A DNA stretch of 32,243 nt, from NCBI GenBank assembly GCA_030849075.1, contig JASAOO010003252.1, positions 1 to 32,243 on the forward strand, given 5' to 3'. The notes beneath the pieces were generated by a model. The model ran no database searches, was not told the origin of the DNA, and saw only the letters and a list, made by a program, of their open reading frames with translations. Source of the DNA: Zelonia costaricensis (taxonomy: Eukaryota > Euglenozoa > Kinetoplastea > Trypanosomatida > Trypanosomatidae). A program made the position numbers and the translations under genes. This document shows positions 19,078-27,149 of the stretch, in pieces. Numbering within the stretch: position 1 is the stretch's first letter; each line of letters starts with the position of its first letter.

Positions 19078-19109
<32 letters not shown>
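19078..19109 (+). repeat. (CA)n microsatellite
   Basis: About 16 uninterrupted CA units on the + strand, upstream of the acceptor for the 19288 gene. Confidence 0.95.
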
Positions 19110-19111
<2 letters not shown>

Positions 19112-19138
19112 GCACGCCGGTGACACAGCGGCCCACGT

Positions 19139-19178
19139 TGCCTGTTCTCCTCTGCTCTCTGCACGCGTCGTCGCCCAG
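19139..19178 (+). promoter_or_regulatory. predicted trans-splice acceptor for the 19288 gene
   Basis: A tract of TGCCTGTTCTCCTCTGCTCT type ends in CCCAG with AG at 19177-19178. No ATG occurs between it and 19288. The upstream AG at 18956 would leave two ATGs in the leader, so it is less likely. Confidence 0.5.
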
Positions 19179-19287
19179 ACGTCCCACCCCACAGAGCCAC
19201 TCTAACGTCAATCATACCCCAGCTTCTTGCCAGCATCGCGTGTCCCTCTCTCTCTCCCTCCACCCCATCAAACTGCTGGCACCCACC

Positions 19288-20232
19288 ATGTCCAACGCGT
19301 ACCGCCCTCACCCCCCGCGCGAACAGCCACGGGCGAGGACGGCCGCCGCCGCCACCGCCGCGCCAGCGCTGTACTTTCGGTCGCCAACGGACGACGCCCC
19401 AGAGTACGACCCGACGCTGTGGAGTGTGCCAGACAACTCGTACATCTCCACACTGCGCGCCCACCTCCTGACGCAGCAGCAGCAGCAGCCAGACCAGCAG
19501 CCCGCCTGTGGCACGCACAGCGCTGCGGCGGCCTCGGCGCGTCCAGAGACGTTCCTGACCTCCTCTTGGAGGGGCACCCAGAAGCCGCTTACGGCGGCGG
19601 AGCTGGCTGAGCGGCGCGGGCTGTTTCACGTGTTGGGCCGCAGCGGGCCTGTCAACGTGTTGTGCGGGTGCATCAGCTGGCTGTGCCCCACGCTCTATTC
19701 GAGGTGGTACCCCGAGCTGACTATGGAGGACGTTCACGCGCTGCCGGCGCAGGAACTGGCCAGGCTGATGCAGCTGTCGCTGGCCGCTGGCGAGGCGGAG
19801 CAGTCGGCGATGCTGGCGCGCGAGCTGTCGCGGCGGAAGCTAGCCCTGCAGATGGAGCTGTTCCCTTCCCGGGCCGAGATGCCCGCACACACCGCAGAGG
19901 AGGAGGAAGAGCGGAGGCGAACCTTCAAGTATGCAGGCACGGCCCCGCGGGGTTCCGAGACGGCATCCCCGCCGCCTCAGGGGAGTGCAGCGAGTTCTGG
20001 TCTGCAACTCCGTGCCGAGGGCTTCTCACCCGCGCGTGGGTCGTGGCAGCCAGGTCAAGCTGGGTGCTACGCTGATCCACACCACGCTGCGGGCACCTAC
20101 GCGGGCAACTTGCGTGGCCCGTCGCACTGGGCAGGCAATGGCGGTGGTGCGCCGGCGTGGGGTTCGAGCCCGTCGGCCGCGATACGTAAGAGCGAAGGCA
20201 GCTCGTGGGGGCCCGGTCCCAACTGGAACTGA
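19288..20232 (+). CDS. unrecognised 314-residue protein with Trp/Gly-containing tail
   Basis: The ATG at 19288 is the first after the predicted acceptor; upstream the frame stays open only through translated CA repeat. No family is recognised. Residues 1-100 are Ala/Pro/Gln-rich with a five-Gln run at 63-67 and a YDPTLWSVPDNSYISTL segment. A folded core at about 100-200 contains the GPVNVLCGCISWLCPTLYS stretch (Cys at 126, 128, 133) and then charged helices (LTMEDVHALPAQELARL, and a segment from MLARELSRRK to about 192). An acidic EEEEE-type run lies near 205. The last 65 residues are Gly/Ser/Pro-rich with Trp at 253, 281, 291, 307 and 313, several within WG, WAG or GSW contexts. That pattern resembles disordered interaction tails such as Argonaute hooks, but this is speculative. 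The protein is probably soluble. Confidence 0.8.
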   Translation: MSNAYRPHPPREQPRARTAAAATAAPALYFRSPTDDAPEYDPTLWSVPDNSYISTLRAHLLTQQQQQPDQQPACGTHSAAAASARPETFLTSSWRGTQKPLTAAELAERRGLFHVLGRSGPVNVLCGCISWLCPTLYSRWYPELTMEDVHALPAQELARLMQLSLAAGEAEQSAMLARELSRRKLALQMELFPSRAEMPAHTAEEEEERRRTFKYAGTAPRGSETASPPPQGSAASSGLQLRAEGFSPARGSWQPGQAGCYADPHHAAGTYAGNLRGPSHWAGNGGGAPAWGSSPSAAIRKSEGSSWGPGPNWN

Positions 20233-20384
20233 ACGCCCATTCCGCCGGCTCCCCTTCCCACCGAAAAAAAAAAGGCGAAGCAGAGGCGGGCGTAGCAGCC
20301 GCAGCAGGTGCGTGCTGCGTGAAGGCAGACGCCAGGCGCGCGCGGCGTGAGGGGCTTGCACGAGGAAGTGCTCCTTTTGCGTAC

Positions 20385-20386
<2 letters not shown>

Positions 20387-20439
<53 letters not shown>
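20387..20439 (+). repeat. (GT)n microsatellite, longest in window
   Basis: About 26 uninterrupted GT units on the + strand, roughly 155 nt downstream of the 20232 stop, and so probably in the 3' UTR. Confidence 0.97.
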
Positions 20440-20440
<1 letters not shown>

Positions 20441-21135
20441 ATAGCGGCCATCCGCGCGTGCGTTGGGCTCAGCGCCGTCACGCAGAGCACACCGATGCAC
20501 ATTTCTGCGGTGTCGCCTCCGCGTCAGCACCTTTTTCGTTTGTTCCTCTGCCAGCACCGGTACTTCTGCGCTCCCGTTCAGATGCTCACGTGGCTCTGGC
20601 GGGCCTCTCCGTTCCCCGAGCTCCGTCATAGAGATCCAGTCCTAATCGCCCAACTTTCTATGCCGACCCCCGCGCCGCTTCCTCTCCTGCACAACGCACT
20701 CCATCTAGCCGACGCCGCCACCGCCATCGCAGTCTCCTCGTCGTTCACTGTCTGGGAAAGAACGAAAGAAGTGACGAGAGGAGAGCGGGGTGTGGGGTGC
20801 CGCCTGCACTGCGGGCGTGCGCCTCATCCACGTAGCGTCCTTTGGTAAACTCCCTAGTGAGACCCGTGAACTCGCGTGCCCGTAGGCGCATGGTGGTGGT
20901 GGCGGCTCCACCATGGCCCGCCCTCTCACCGCTCCCCCTCTTTCCCCATCACCTGAACGGTACCGGACGTCCCCGCAGTTGACCTGCGGCAGGCACACAC
21001 CTGCACACCCACACAAACATACAAGCGCGACTGCACACACTTCCTTGCCGCGGCGCGCTCATAGACGCACACACCCAACTTGCGCACGCCTTCATCGTCG
21101 CGGCGCCGGCGGCTGATCGCATAGACGGGCCGCAG

Positions 21136-21181
21136 TCACCCTCTCGTCCGCTCTCACGCACCTCTTCTGCGTTTTGCACAG
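21136..21181 (+). promoter_or_regulatory. predicted trans-splice acceptor for the helicase gene
   Basis: A C/T-rich tract ending in GCGTTTTGCACAG has AG at 21180-21181, leaving a 20-nt 5' UTR before the ATG at 21202. This is the shortest leader predicted in the window. Confidence 0.6.
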
Positions 21182-21201
21182 AAAGCGGCCAGCGGCGCCG
21201 A

Positions 21202-24200
21202 ATGTCGTCACTGCTGAAAGAGATCCTACTGCGCCATCAATCATGGGAGGAGGAGGAGCACCAGCGGACGCAGGACACGTCCGCGTCTGCCGCGGCTGGG
21301 TCGAGTCGGCGCGATGGCGAGTCCAGCGGCGCTTCGCACTCGGCGGCAGCGGGGCTGGTTGCAAGCTCGTCGGCGGCCGACTTTCCCGTGCTCGCGTCAG
21401 CCTTGGCCTCCTCTTCGCTGAGTGAACTCACGTCGCCGCCCGCGTCCGCACAGGCAGCTGCAAAAAAGCGCTACCGCACGCGGGCTCCGCAGGAGCGCAC
21501 GGCGACCCCAGCAGGCGGACGCGCCGTGGGGCCGCACACGGGGAACTCGGCAGCGCCGCCTCTTTCCCCCACCGCACCGCCGTCCGAGGCTGCGCTTACC
21601 GCCTCTGCAACTCTCGCAATGCCCTTCACGCCGTACGCCGTGCAGCACGAGATGCGCACCGCGATCATGGACGTCCTGCACTCGGCGTGTCCGCGCGTCG
21701 TGCCCGTCGCCGTCACGGAGGTGCCGACGGGGTGCGGCAAGACGATGGCGTTGCTGTCCAGTGTCCTGCAGTACCAACAAGAGTTGAAGCGCAAGACCCC
21801 GAAGGAGGCGGACGTGTACTTGCGCGAGCGCCGCCCTCCGTGGCAGCAGCAGCAGCGGCGGCGGCAGCAGCAGCGAGCAGACGAGAAGCGACCTCGCACC
21901 AGTGCAACCACTGCCGTACGAAGGGCACCTGCGGGGAGTGGCGAGGAGCCTGAGAGCGGCGACGCCGCCGCGAGGGCACCCGAGGAGGACAGGGACGGCA
22001 ACAGCTGCGGTGACGGCTGGAGTGTGCCGCCGTCCTTCTTCAAGCACTTTCGCGTCAACTCGCAGCGCAAGATACGGGCAGAGCTGGACGTGACCGGCTC
22101 CCAGGAGCTGCGGCGCCGCTTCCTGCCCCCGCCGTGCACCATCTACTACGCCACGCGCACCCACGCCCAGCTCCGTCAGGCGGTGCGCGAGCTGCGACGC
22201 CTCGACGGCGCCGCGAGTGCCATTCGGATGAACATCCTCGGCAGCCGCGATCGCTACTGCATCCACCCCAAGGTGGTGCACGCAAAGGCGAGCCACACGC
22301 TGCCAGTGGAGGGCAACAATCTTGGCGAGGTGTGCGACAAGCTCGTCTCGGTCGGCCTTTGTGAGATGGTGGACAAGTACGACGAACTGTCCTGCAGCGC
22401 CATCGCCGGCCCGGTGGGGCATCAGCGGGGGCAGATCTGGGACATGGAGGATCTCGTCCTGGAGGGGACGGCGCGACGCATGTGCCCGTACTACGCCGCA
22501 CGCGACCTCGTCTTCTTCGCTGACGTGAACTTCTGCACGTACCCCTACCTGCTCGACCCCCTTATCCGGCACGAGACGAGGATGGAGGCGGCGCTGTTGA
22601 ACCACGCGATCGTTGTCTTCGACGAGGCACACAACGTGCCAGGCGTGTGCCAGGACGCGCTCTCGCACGAATGCACGTCCGGTGTGCTGTGCCTCATCCT
22701 GTCGGAGCTGGCGCCGCTCGTGGCGAATCACGTGACACTCGCGCGTCAGCCAACGACGTCCGTTGTGAGCAGCGGTGGCGCCCCGTCCGCAGGATCGCCG
22801 CCACCGCCGCGACAGCAGCAGCAGAGGCAGGACAGCTGTGCGACGATGCTGTACCCGCGCGAACTGCACCTCGGCCAGTACACGCTGGTGGAGATCTTCG
22901 CCTTCCTGTACACGGTCATCCAGTCGCTGAGCGGCTTCGTGACGGCGTCGCTGCGCACGGCCGCCGAGGCCGCCAGCAGCGACAGTGCCCACCACCGACC
23001 GCCCAACGACGAAGACGGCGGTGGCGTCTACAAGCGCGGCACGGACCTGGAGCACCACGTGCGGACCGCGATGGAGGCCCACGTCGTGTCGCAGCGACGG
23101 GGCCGCGCCGCCGCACCCAAGACGTCCCCTGCGCTCGCCTCGCTCGAGCTGTTCCAGCGCGCGTACGGCGTGATCATGGCGCTCGGCGTCACGTTCAACC
23201 CCTTCGACTTCTCCATCTTTGGGCTGTCGCAGCTGAAGCGCTGGCTGCTGCTGCTGCGCTTTCTCATGCAGAAGCCCGGCTCCTTCGCGCTCACCGTACG
23301 CGCGGCGGCCGCAGAGCCCGCGCTGGCGGGTGCTGGCGCGGAGCGTCAGGACGCGCGCCGCTCGCTGGCAGGCGCCTTCTCCACGGCGGCGGCGGCGCTG
23401 TTGTCCCCTGACCAGGCGGCGGCGGGGCCAGGCACAGTGCACGGCGTCATCGAGGTGCGCTGCCTGGACGGCAGCCTCGCGTTCTCGCACCTCCTGCAGT
23501 CGGTGCACCGCGTCGTGCTCGCCTCCGGCACCCTCGCGCCGTTCACGCAGCTGGCGCGCGACCTTGGTCTCGAGGCGGCGCTGTGGCGCACTGTGGAGGG
23601 CCTTCACGTCGTGCCGCCGACGCAGTACTGCCTCGCGGCGCTGACGGCGGTGCCGGTGACTGCGACGGCCGAGCTGCCGCTGCGCTGCACGTACAGCTCC
23701 ATGTCCGACTCGACCTTCCTGCAGGCGGTGGCGCGGACCGTGTCGCAGCTCACGCGGACGGTGTGCGAGCCTGTCACGGGCGCTGGTGGGGGCGTGCTTC
23801 TCTTCGTGCCCAACTACGCCGTCCTCCACGTCTTGGCGAAGCTGGTGCGGCAGGAGCTGACATCGTCGTCCGCGGTGCAGGTGTTTGTGGAGCCGCGCAA
23901 GGCAGAGGCGCTGACGGAGGTGCTGGCGCAGTTCCAAGCCCACACGCGCGCCCCGCGCCGCGGCACGGCGCTTCTCATGTCCGTGTACCGCGGCAAGGTC
24001 AGCGAGGGGCTCGACTTCACGGACGACATGGCGCGCCTCGTGCTGTGCCTTGGCGTGCCCTTGCAGCCGCTCAAGTCGTGGACGGTGGTCGCCCAACGCG
24101 CGTACAGCGGGCCAGAGTGGTATGTCACCGACGCCGTCCGTGCCGTGAACCAGGCGCTGGGCCGCTGCCTGCGCCACGTGCGCGACTACGGGGCGGTGGT

Positions 24201-24795
24201 GCTGCTGGACGACCGCTACGCGCAGCCGTCCTACCAAGAGCGGCTGTCCAAGTGGTGCCGGTCCGCGCTGCTGACGGAGTCGTCGGTGCCACAGCTCTGC
24301 GCGCGCCTCCGCACTTGCTTCGGCGAGTGGCGCCGCATGTTTGCAGACGCCGGCGACTGTGGTGGTCGCCCTGCGGACGGCGACCAGCCTGCGATGGGCA
24401 CGGCCGGGGACGCGGCGGCTGCGCCGGACGCGGCGGTGTCCGCGAAGTGTGCGCGCCTCGGCACGGAGCACCTTCCCTTCACGCGGGTGCAGCGCGCCGC
24501 GGCGCGGACGCCGAGCGCGCCTGACGGGAAGAGACACCGTCACACCGCCACCGATGGTCACTCGCGTGGCACCGGCGTGGTGGTGAAGCGGGGGCGGCAC
24601 GAGCACGCAGCCGCGGCGCTGCCCGGCGGGCCCGTCCACTCCCCGCTTGCCTGCACCGCGGTGAAGCTGCTGTACGAGACGACCTGCGCGACCAGCGACG
24701 TCTCTCGGCAGGCCCTGCAAGTCGCCATGCAGGCGCTGGCGGAGAACTTCTTCGACAGCGAGAGCGACGCGGAGGTTGACGCCGTCGAGTGGTAG
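21202..24795 (+). CDS. FANCJ: FANCJ/BRIP1-like Fe-S superfamily 2 DNA helicase
   Basis: A 1197-residue XPD-family 5'-3' DNA helicase, presumably nuclear and acting in replication-fork or interstrand-crosslink repair. Motifs in order: Q-motif-like MPFTPYAVQHEM (140-151); Walker A V-P-T-G-C-G-K-T (174-181); iron-sulfur region with C353 (YCIHP), C378, C387, C398 and C428 (MCPYY); DEAH box D474-E-A-H-N; the late segment LASGTLAP; S-E-G-L-D-F (934-939); and motif VI Q-A-L-G-R-C-L-R-H (984-992). The RGKVSEGLDFTDD and DDRYAQPSYQERLSKW segments favour FANCJ over RTEL1 or DDX11. Gln/Arg-rich insertions occupy about 190-275, and Pro/Gln/Ser insertions follow the DEAH box. The C-terminal 130 residues are low-complexity, with a basic cluster and an acidic end (FFDSESDAEVDAVEW). 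There is no clear PCNA-interaction box. The start is the only ATG after the acceptor. Family is certain; the exact orthologue is likely but not proven. Confidence 0.92.
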   Translation: MSSLLKEILLRHQSWEEEEHQRTQDTSASAAAGSSRRDGESSGASHSAAAGLVASSSAADFPVLASALASSSLSELTSPPASAQAAAKKRYRTRAPQERTATPAGGRAVGPHTGNSAAPPLSPTAPPSEAALTASATLAMPFTPYAVQHEMRTAIMDVLHSACPRVVPVAVTEVPTGCGKTMALLSSVLQYQQELKRKTPKEADVYLRERRPPWQQQQRRRQQQRADEKRPRTSATTAVRRAPAGSGEEPESGDAAARAPEEDRDGNSCGDGWSVPPSFFKHFRVNSQRKIRAELDVTGSQELRRRFLPPPCTIYYATRTHAQLRQAVRELRRLDGAASAIRMNILGSRDRYCIHPKVVHAKASHTLPVEGNNLGEVCDKLVSVGLCEMVDKYDELSCSAIAGPVGHQRGQIWDMEDLVLEGTARRMCPYYAARDLVFFADVNFCTYPYLLDPLIRHETRMEAALLNHAIVVFDEAHNVPGVCQDALSHECTSGVLCLILSELAPLVANHVTLARQPTTSVVSSGGAPSAGSPPPPRQQQQRQDSCATMLYPRELHLGQYTLVEIFAFLYTVIQSLSGFVTASLRTAAEAASSDSAHHRPPNDEDGGGVYKRGTDLEHHVRTAMEAHVVSQRRGRAAAPKTSPALASLELFQRAYGVIMALGVTFNPFDFSIFGLSQLKRWLLLLRFLMQKPGSFALTVRAAAAEPALAGAGAERQDARRSLAGAFSTAAAALLSPDQAAAGPGTVHGVIEVRCLDGSLAFSHLLQSVHRVVLASGTLAPFTQLARDLGLEAALWRTVEGLHVVPPTQYCLAALTAVPVTATAELPLRCTYSSMSDSTFLQAVARTVSQLTRTVCEPVTGAGGGVLLFVPNYAVLHVLAKLVRQELTSSSAVQVFVEPRKAEALTEVLAQFQAHTRAPRRGTALLMSVYRGKVSEGLDFTDDMARLVLCLGVPLQPLKSWTVVAQRAYSGPEWYVTDAVRAVNQALGRCLRHVRDYGAVVLLDDRYAQPSYQERLSKWCRSALLTESSVPQLCARLRTCFGEWRRMFADAGDCGGRPADGDQPAMGTAGDAAAAPDAAVSAKCARLGTEHLPFTRVQRAAARTPSAPDGKRHRHTATDGHSRGTGVVVKRGRHEHAAAALPGGPVHSPLACTAVKLLYETTCATSDVSRQALQVAMQALAENFFDSESDAEVDAVEW

Positions 24796-25129
24796 CGTCG
24801 CGTCGCGTCGAACACGCGGACAGGACGAACACGGAGGAGCAGAAAAAGAAAACAAGCAAGCAAACAAGCACACACAGAGAGACGAACATCGCGCGGCAAG
24901 CCGTCTTGCGACGACCCTGTCTTACTGCGTGCCTGGGAGCGCAACCTCGCCGCCGCACGCGGACTCTCGTGGCGGAAGTCGTGCACACGCGTGTGTTTGC
25001 GGCCCTTCCATGTTCCCATGCCGCCCGCCCTGTCGCTCTCCAGCACCGCCTCCCTGCTTCCCTCTTTGCCCCTCTCCTAGCAAGAGCGCGCGGCTTCCAC
25101 ACACCCTCAGCACCTTCTCCGCCTCCCCA
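24796..25129. other. short spacer (334 nt)
   Basis: An A-rich island (AAAAAGAAAACAAGCAAGC type, 24840-24870) follows the helicase stop. The acceptor for the kelch gene then lies 215 nt further on. This is the tightest spacing in the polycistron. Confidence 0.65.
25031..25080 (+). promoter_or_regulatory. predicted trans-splice acceptor for the kelch gene
   Basis: A C/T-rich tract ending TTTGCCCCTCTCCTAG has AG at 25079-25080 and leaves a 49-nt leader with no ATG before 25130. Confidence 0.6.
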
Positions 25130-26320
25130 ATGGAGGCGCTGCGACTTGAGTGGGTGGGGTGCCCTCTGCTGAGCGCCGATGGCGACGTCCTCGACCCTCC
25201 CAGCAGCAGCGACGACGACGACAGCCCCGTCGACCTCCTTAACCGACGCGAGGGCCATTGCGCCGCCGTGCTCTACGCCAGCGCACAGTCCCCCACCACG
25301 GCGGCGGCGGATGGGCTGTCATATGTGCTCGTGTGCGGCGGCTACAGCAACGGCTGTGTGTCGGCATGCCCCCTCATCGCCCCCACGGCGCTGCTGCCGG
25401 CGCTGCGGTGGACGCGGCTGGCGCCCGTCGCGGAGTTCGAGTGCGACGGCGCCTCGCTGACAACGGTCGTGTCCGGCCTGGAGCCCATCGAGGCGATGCG
25501 CTCCTGCGAAAGCGACCGCAGCCGACCTGTGCCGGCCACAACCGCCGCGCCCACCGCGTACCTCTTCGGCGGGCTCGACGCGGACATGAACCGGCGCAAC
25601 ACCCTCTTCGCCGTCACGCTGCACACGGGCGCTACCAACGGCGACGCCGCGGCGCATGTGCGGGTGTGCGCGGTGCCGTGCACGGGCTGCGTCCCGGCGC
25701 CGTGTGCGCGGCATGGGGCGGGTGGGCACGCTGGCCGGCTGTACGTTTTCGGTGGCGAGACGGACGCGGCGGGGCAGTCGAACGGTGTGCACGTGTGCGA
25801 CGTCCACACCGGCGTCTGGCGCGCGTTGGCCGCGCCGCTGTCGCCGGCCCCGCGGCTGCTCTCCGCGAGCTTGCTGTTCGTGTCGCCCACTGCGTTTGTG
25901 CTCTATGGCGGGTGCCACTTTGTGCAGGGCGACGTGCAGAGCTTCGCGGACGTCTGGGGCTTCGACACTGACGCGGCGGTGTGGACGGCGCTGTCGTCAG
26001 AGTCGGCGCCGCTGCCGCCGTCGAACGGGCACGCGGGTGGGGTGTGGGTGCTGCCGCAGCCGGCGCCGTTCGCCGCCGTGGCCGCGTTTCTCGGCGGCAA
26101 GAACATCTCCGAGGGCGACGATGCGGTGAAGTTGGTTGGCTGGCGCGCCGGTGCGACACCGCGGATCGCGATGATGTGCGCGGCAGAGGGGAGCGGAAGG
26201 GGAGGGCCGCACTGGCGCTACACCCCGGCGGTGGTGCACACAGACCGCGGGCTGCTGCTGCTCGCCGGGCAGTGCCGCCACCCGCAGACGCCGTCGTCGT
26301 TTCTCCTGACAGCTGCATAA
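25130..26320 (+). CDS. kelch-repeat beta-propeller protein
   Basis: A 396-residue protein; the ATG at 25130 is the first after the acceptor. Kelch-type double-glycine strands recur: YVLVCGG (65-71), YLFGG (144-148), LYVFGG (204-209) followed by VHVCDVHTGVWRAL, VLYGG (257-261) followed by DVWGFDTDAAVWTAL, FLGGK (320-324), and LLLLAG (about 372-377). Spaced Tyr/Trp residues after the Gly pairs are typical of kelch blades, and the count suggests a six-bladed propeller filling nearly the whole chain. No BTB, F-box or catalytic domain is attached, so it is probably a protein-interaction scaffold. The acidic DDDD stretch near residue 30 is in a loop between the first two strands. Partner and location cannot be inferred. 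Fold confidence is high, function unknown. Confidence 0.85.
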   Translation: MEALRLEWVGCPLLSADGDVLDPPSSSDDDDSPVDLLNRREGHCAAVLYASAQSPTTAAADGLSYVLVCGGYSNGCVSACPLIAPTALLPALRWTRLAPVAEFECDGASLTTVVSGLEPIEAMRSCESDRSRPVPATTAAPTAYLFGGLDADMNRRNTLFAVTLHTGATNGDAAAHVRVCAVPCTGCVPAPCARHGAGGHAGRLYVFGGETDAAGQSNGVHVCDVHTGVWRALAAPLSPAPRLLSASLLFVSPTAFVLYGGCHFVQGDVQSFADVWGFDTDAAVWTALSSESAPLPPSNGHAGGVWVLPQPAPFAAVAAFLGGKNISEGDDAVKLVGWRAGATPRIAMMCAAEGSGRGGPHWRYTPAVVHTDRGLLLLAGQCRHPQTPSSFLLTAA

Positions 26321-26357
26321 GACGTTGTCAGGAGGGAGTGGCCAGGGTCAGGGAGTC

Positions 26358-26382
26358 CTGCGGAGCCCCCAAAGGGCCGCAG
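26358..26382 (+). other. short stable hairpin after the kelch stop
   Basis: CTGCGG-AG-CCC pairs with GGG-CCGCAG around a CCAAA loop: nine G:C/T:A pairs with a 2-nt bulge, starting 38 nt after the TAA. No U-run follows, and rho-independent termination is not expected in this lineage, so it is noted as a possible 3' UTR structure. Confidence 0.45.
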
Positions 26383-26869
26383 TGCGCGGACGGGCAGTGC
26401 CACGCGTGTGCCCCGCACGTGGCGCTTCTCTTGCGTTTCTCTTCTCTTCTCCCCTGGTGTTGAGATTGCGAGAAGCCCGGCCAGAGCAGGAGAAGAAGGC
26501 CGGGACGCACAGGCAATAGGCACAACAAACACAGCCGAGGAGTGCGAGCAGGTTTCCGTCTCTCTCTATCTCAGTGAAGACCGTGCGAAGGGGGGATCGG
26601 CGGAGTCGCCTGTGGACTGCGACGCTGCGTCCGGACATGCACGCGTTCGATTTACGACTCACTTTTCCCGTTCTCATTCGCTTGCTCCCTTCCTTGGCTT
26701 TCTCGTCTCGCACGTGTCACGACTTCCCTGCAGCGTCGCCCCTCGCCGCTCGAGCTCGGCCTTCCTCGTCTCACCGCACGCCAGCACGCGGCCATCTTCG
26801 TTTCTCTTGGATACCCCCACTCATTACCACAGAGCAGCAGCGCGTCACCGCTCCATTGCCTGTCACACG

Positions 26870-26887
26870 CACACACACACACACACA
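26870..26887 (+). repeat. (AC)n microsatellite
   Basis: Nine AC units on the + strand, upstream of the acceptor for the 27150 gene. Confidence 0.95.
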
Positions 26888-26971
26888 GGGCTACAACCAC
26901 AATCAAGAGTGGCACCTTCAGCTGCTCCTTCTCCGCACGCGCTCCTCGGTGTCTACTGGCTCGTTGACGTG

Positions 26972-27013
26972 CTTCTTCACCTCCCCGCTCTCGCTCTCTC
27001 TTGCACACCGCAG
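26972..27013 (+). promoter_or_regulatory. predicted trans-splice acceptor for the 27150 gene
   Basis: A C/T tract (CTTCTTCACCTCCCCGCTCT type) followed by GCACACCGCAG has AG at 27012-27013, with another at 27021-27022. No AG or ATG occurs between 27022 and the start at 27150. Confidence 0.5.
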
Positions 27014-27149
27014 CTGCCGCAGCCCGCTGCTGCGCCCCTCCTGCTCTTGCCGCTGTTCCTGCACTTCCCTCCTTCTCCTGCTGCTTTCTCTGTCGACCCA
27101 ACCCGTCGGCGCTGTTCTTCCGTGTACTGCTCCATCTGTCCCCGCTGCA

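Larger units (their letters stand above)
18496..19287. other. 0.8-kb spacer
   Basis: It contains a small hairpin (GCCCG-TGG-CGGGC, 18714-18726), a CAA island near 18830-18850, a T run (about 18871-18880), C/T tracts with AG at 18956-18957 and 19177-19178, and a (CA)n run. No gene is seen. Confidence 0.65.
20233..21201. other. 1.0-kb spacer
   Basis: An A10 run at 20264-20273 lies just downstream of the stop, followed by the longest microsatellite in the window, (GT)n at 20387-20439. Mixed sequence follows, then a pyrimidine tract and acceptor for the helicase gene. No gene is seen. Confidence 0.65.
26321..27149. other. 0.8-kb spacer
   Basis: A strong hairpin lies 38 nt after the kelch stop. 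A C/T tract with AG at 26463-26464, a CAA patch (26518-26535), further pyrimidine tracts (26655-26735), a CA repeat, and the acceptor for the 27150 gene follow. Frames open across it encode low-complexity sequence only. Confidence 0.65.

Noticed and set aside
21397..24873. 1158-codon open frame antisense to the helicase gene
   Set aside because: It is in exact register with the sense codons and arises from avoidance of TTA/CTA/TCA; its translation is Arg/His/Gln/Ala-rich without motifs.
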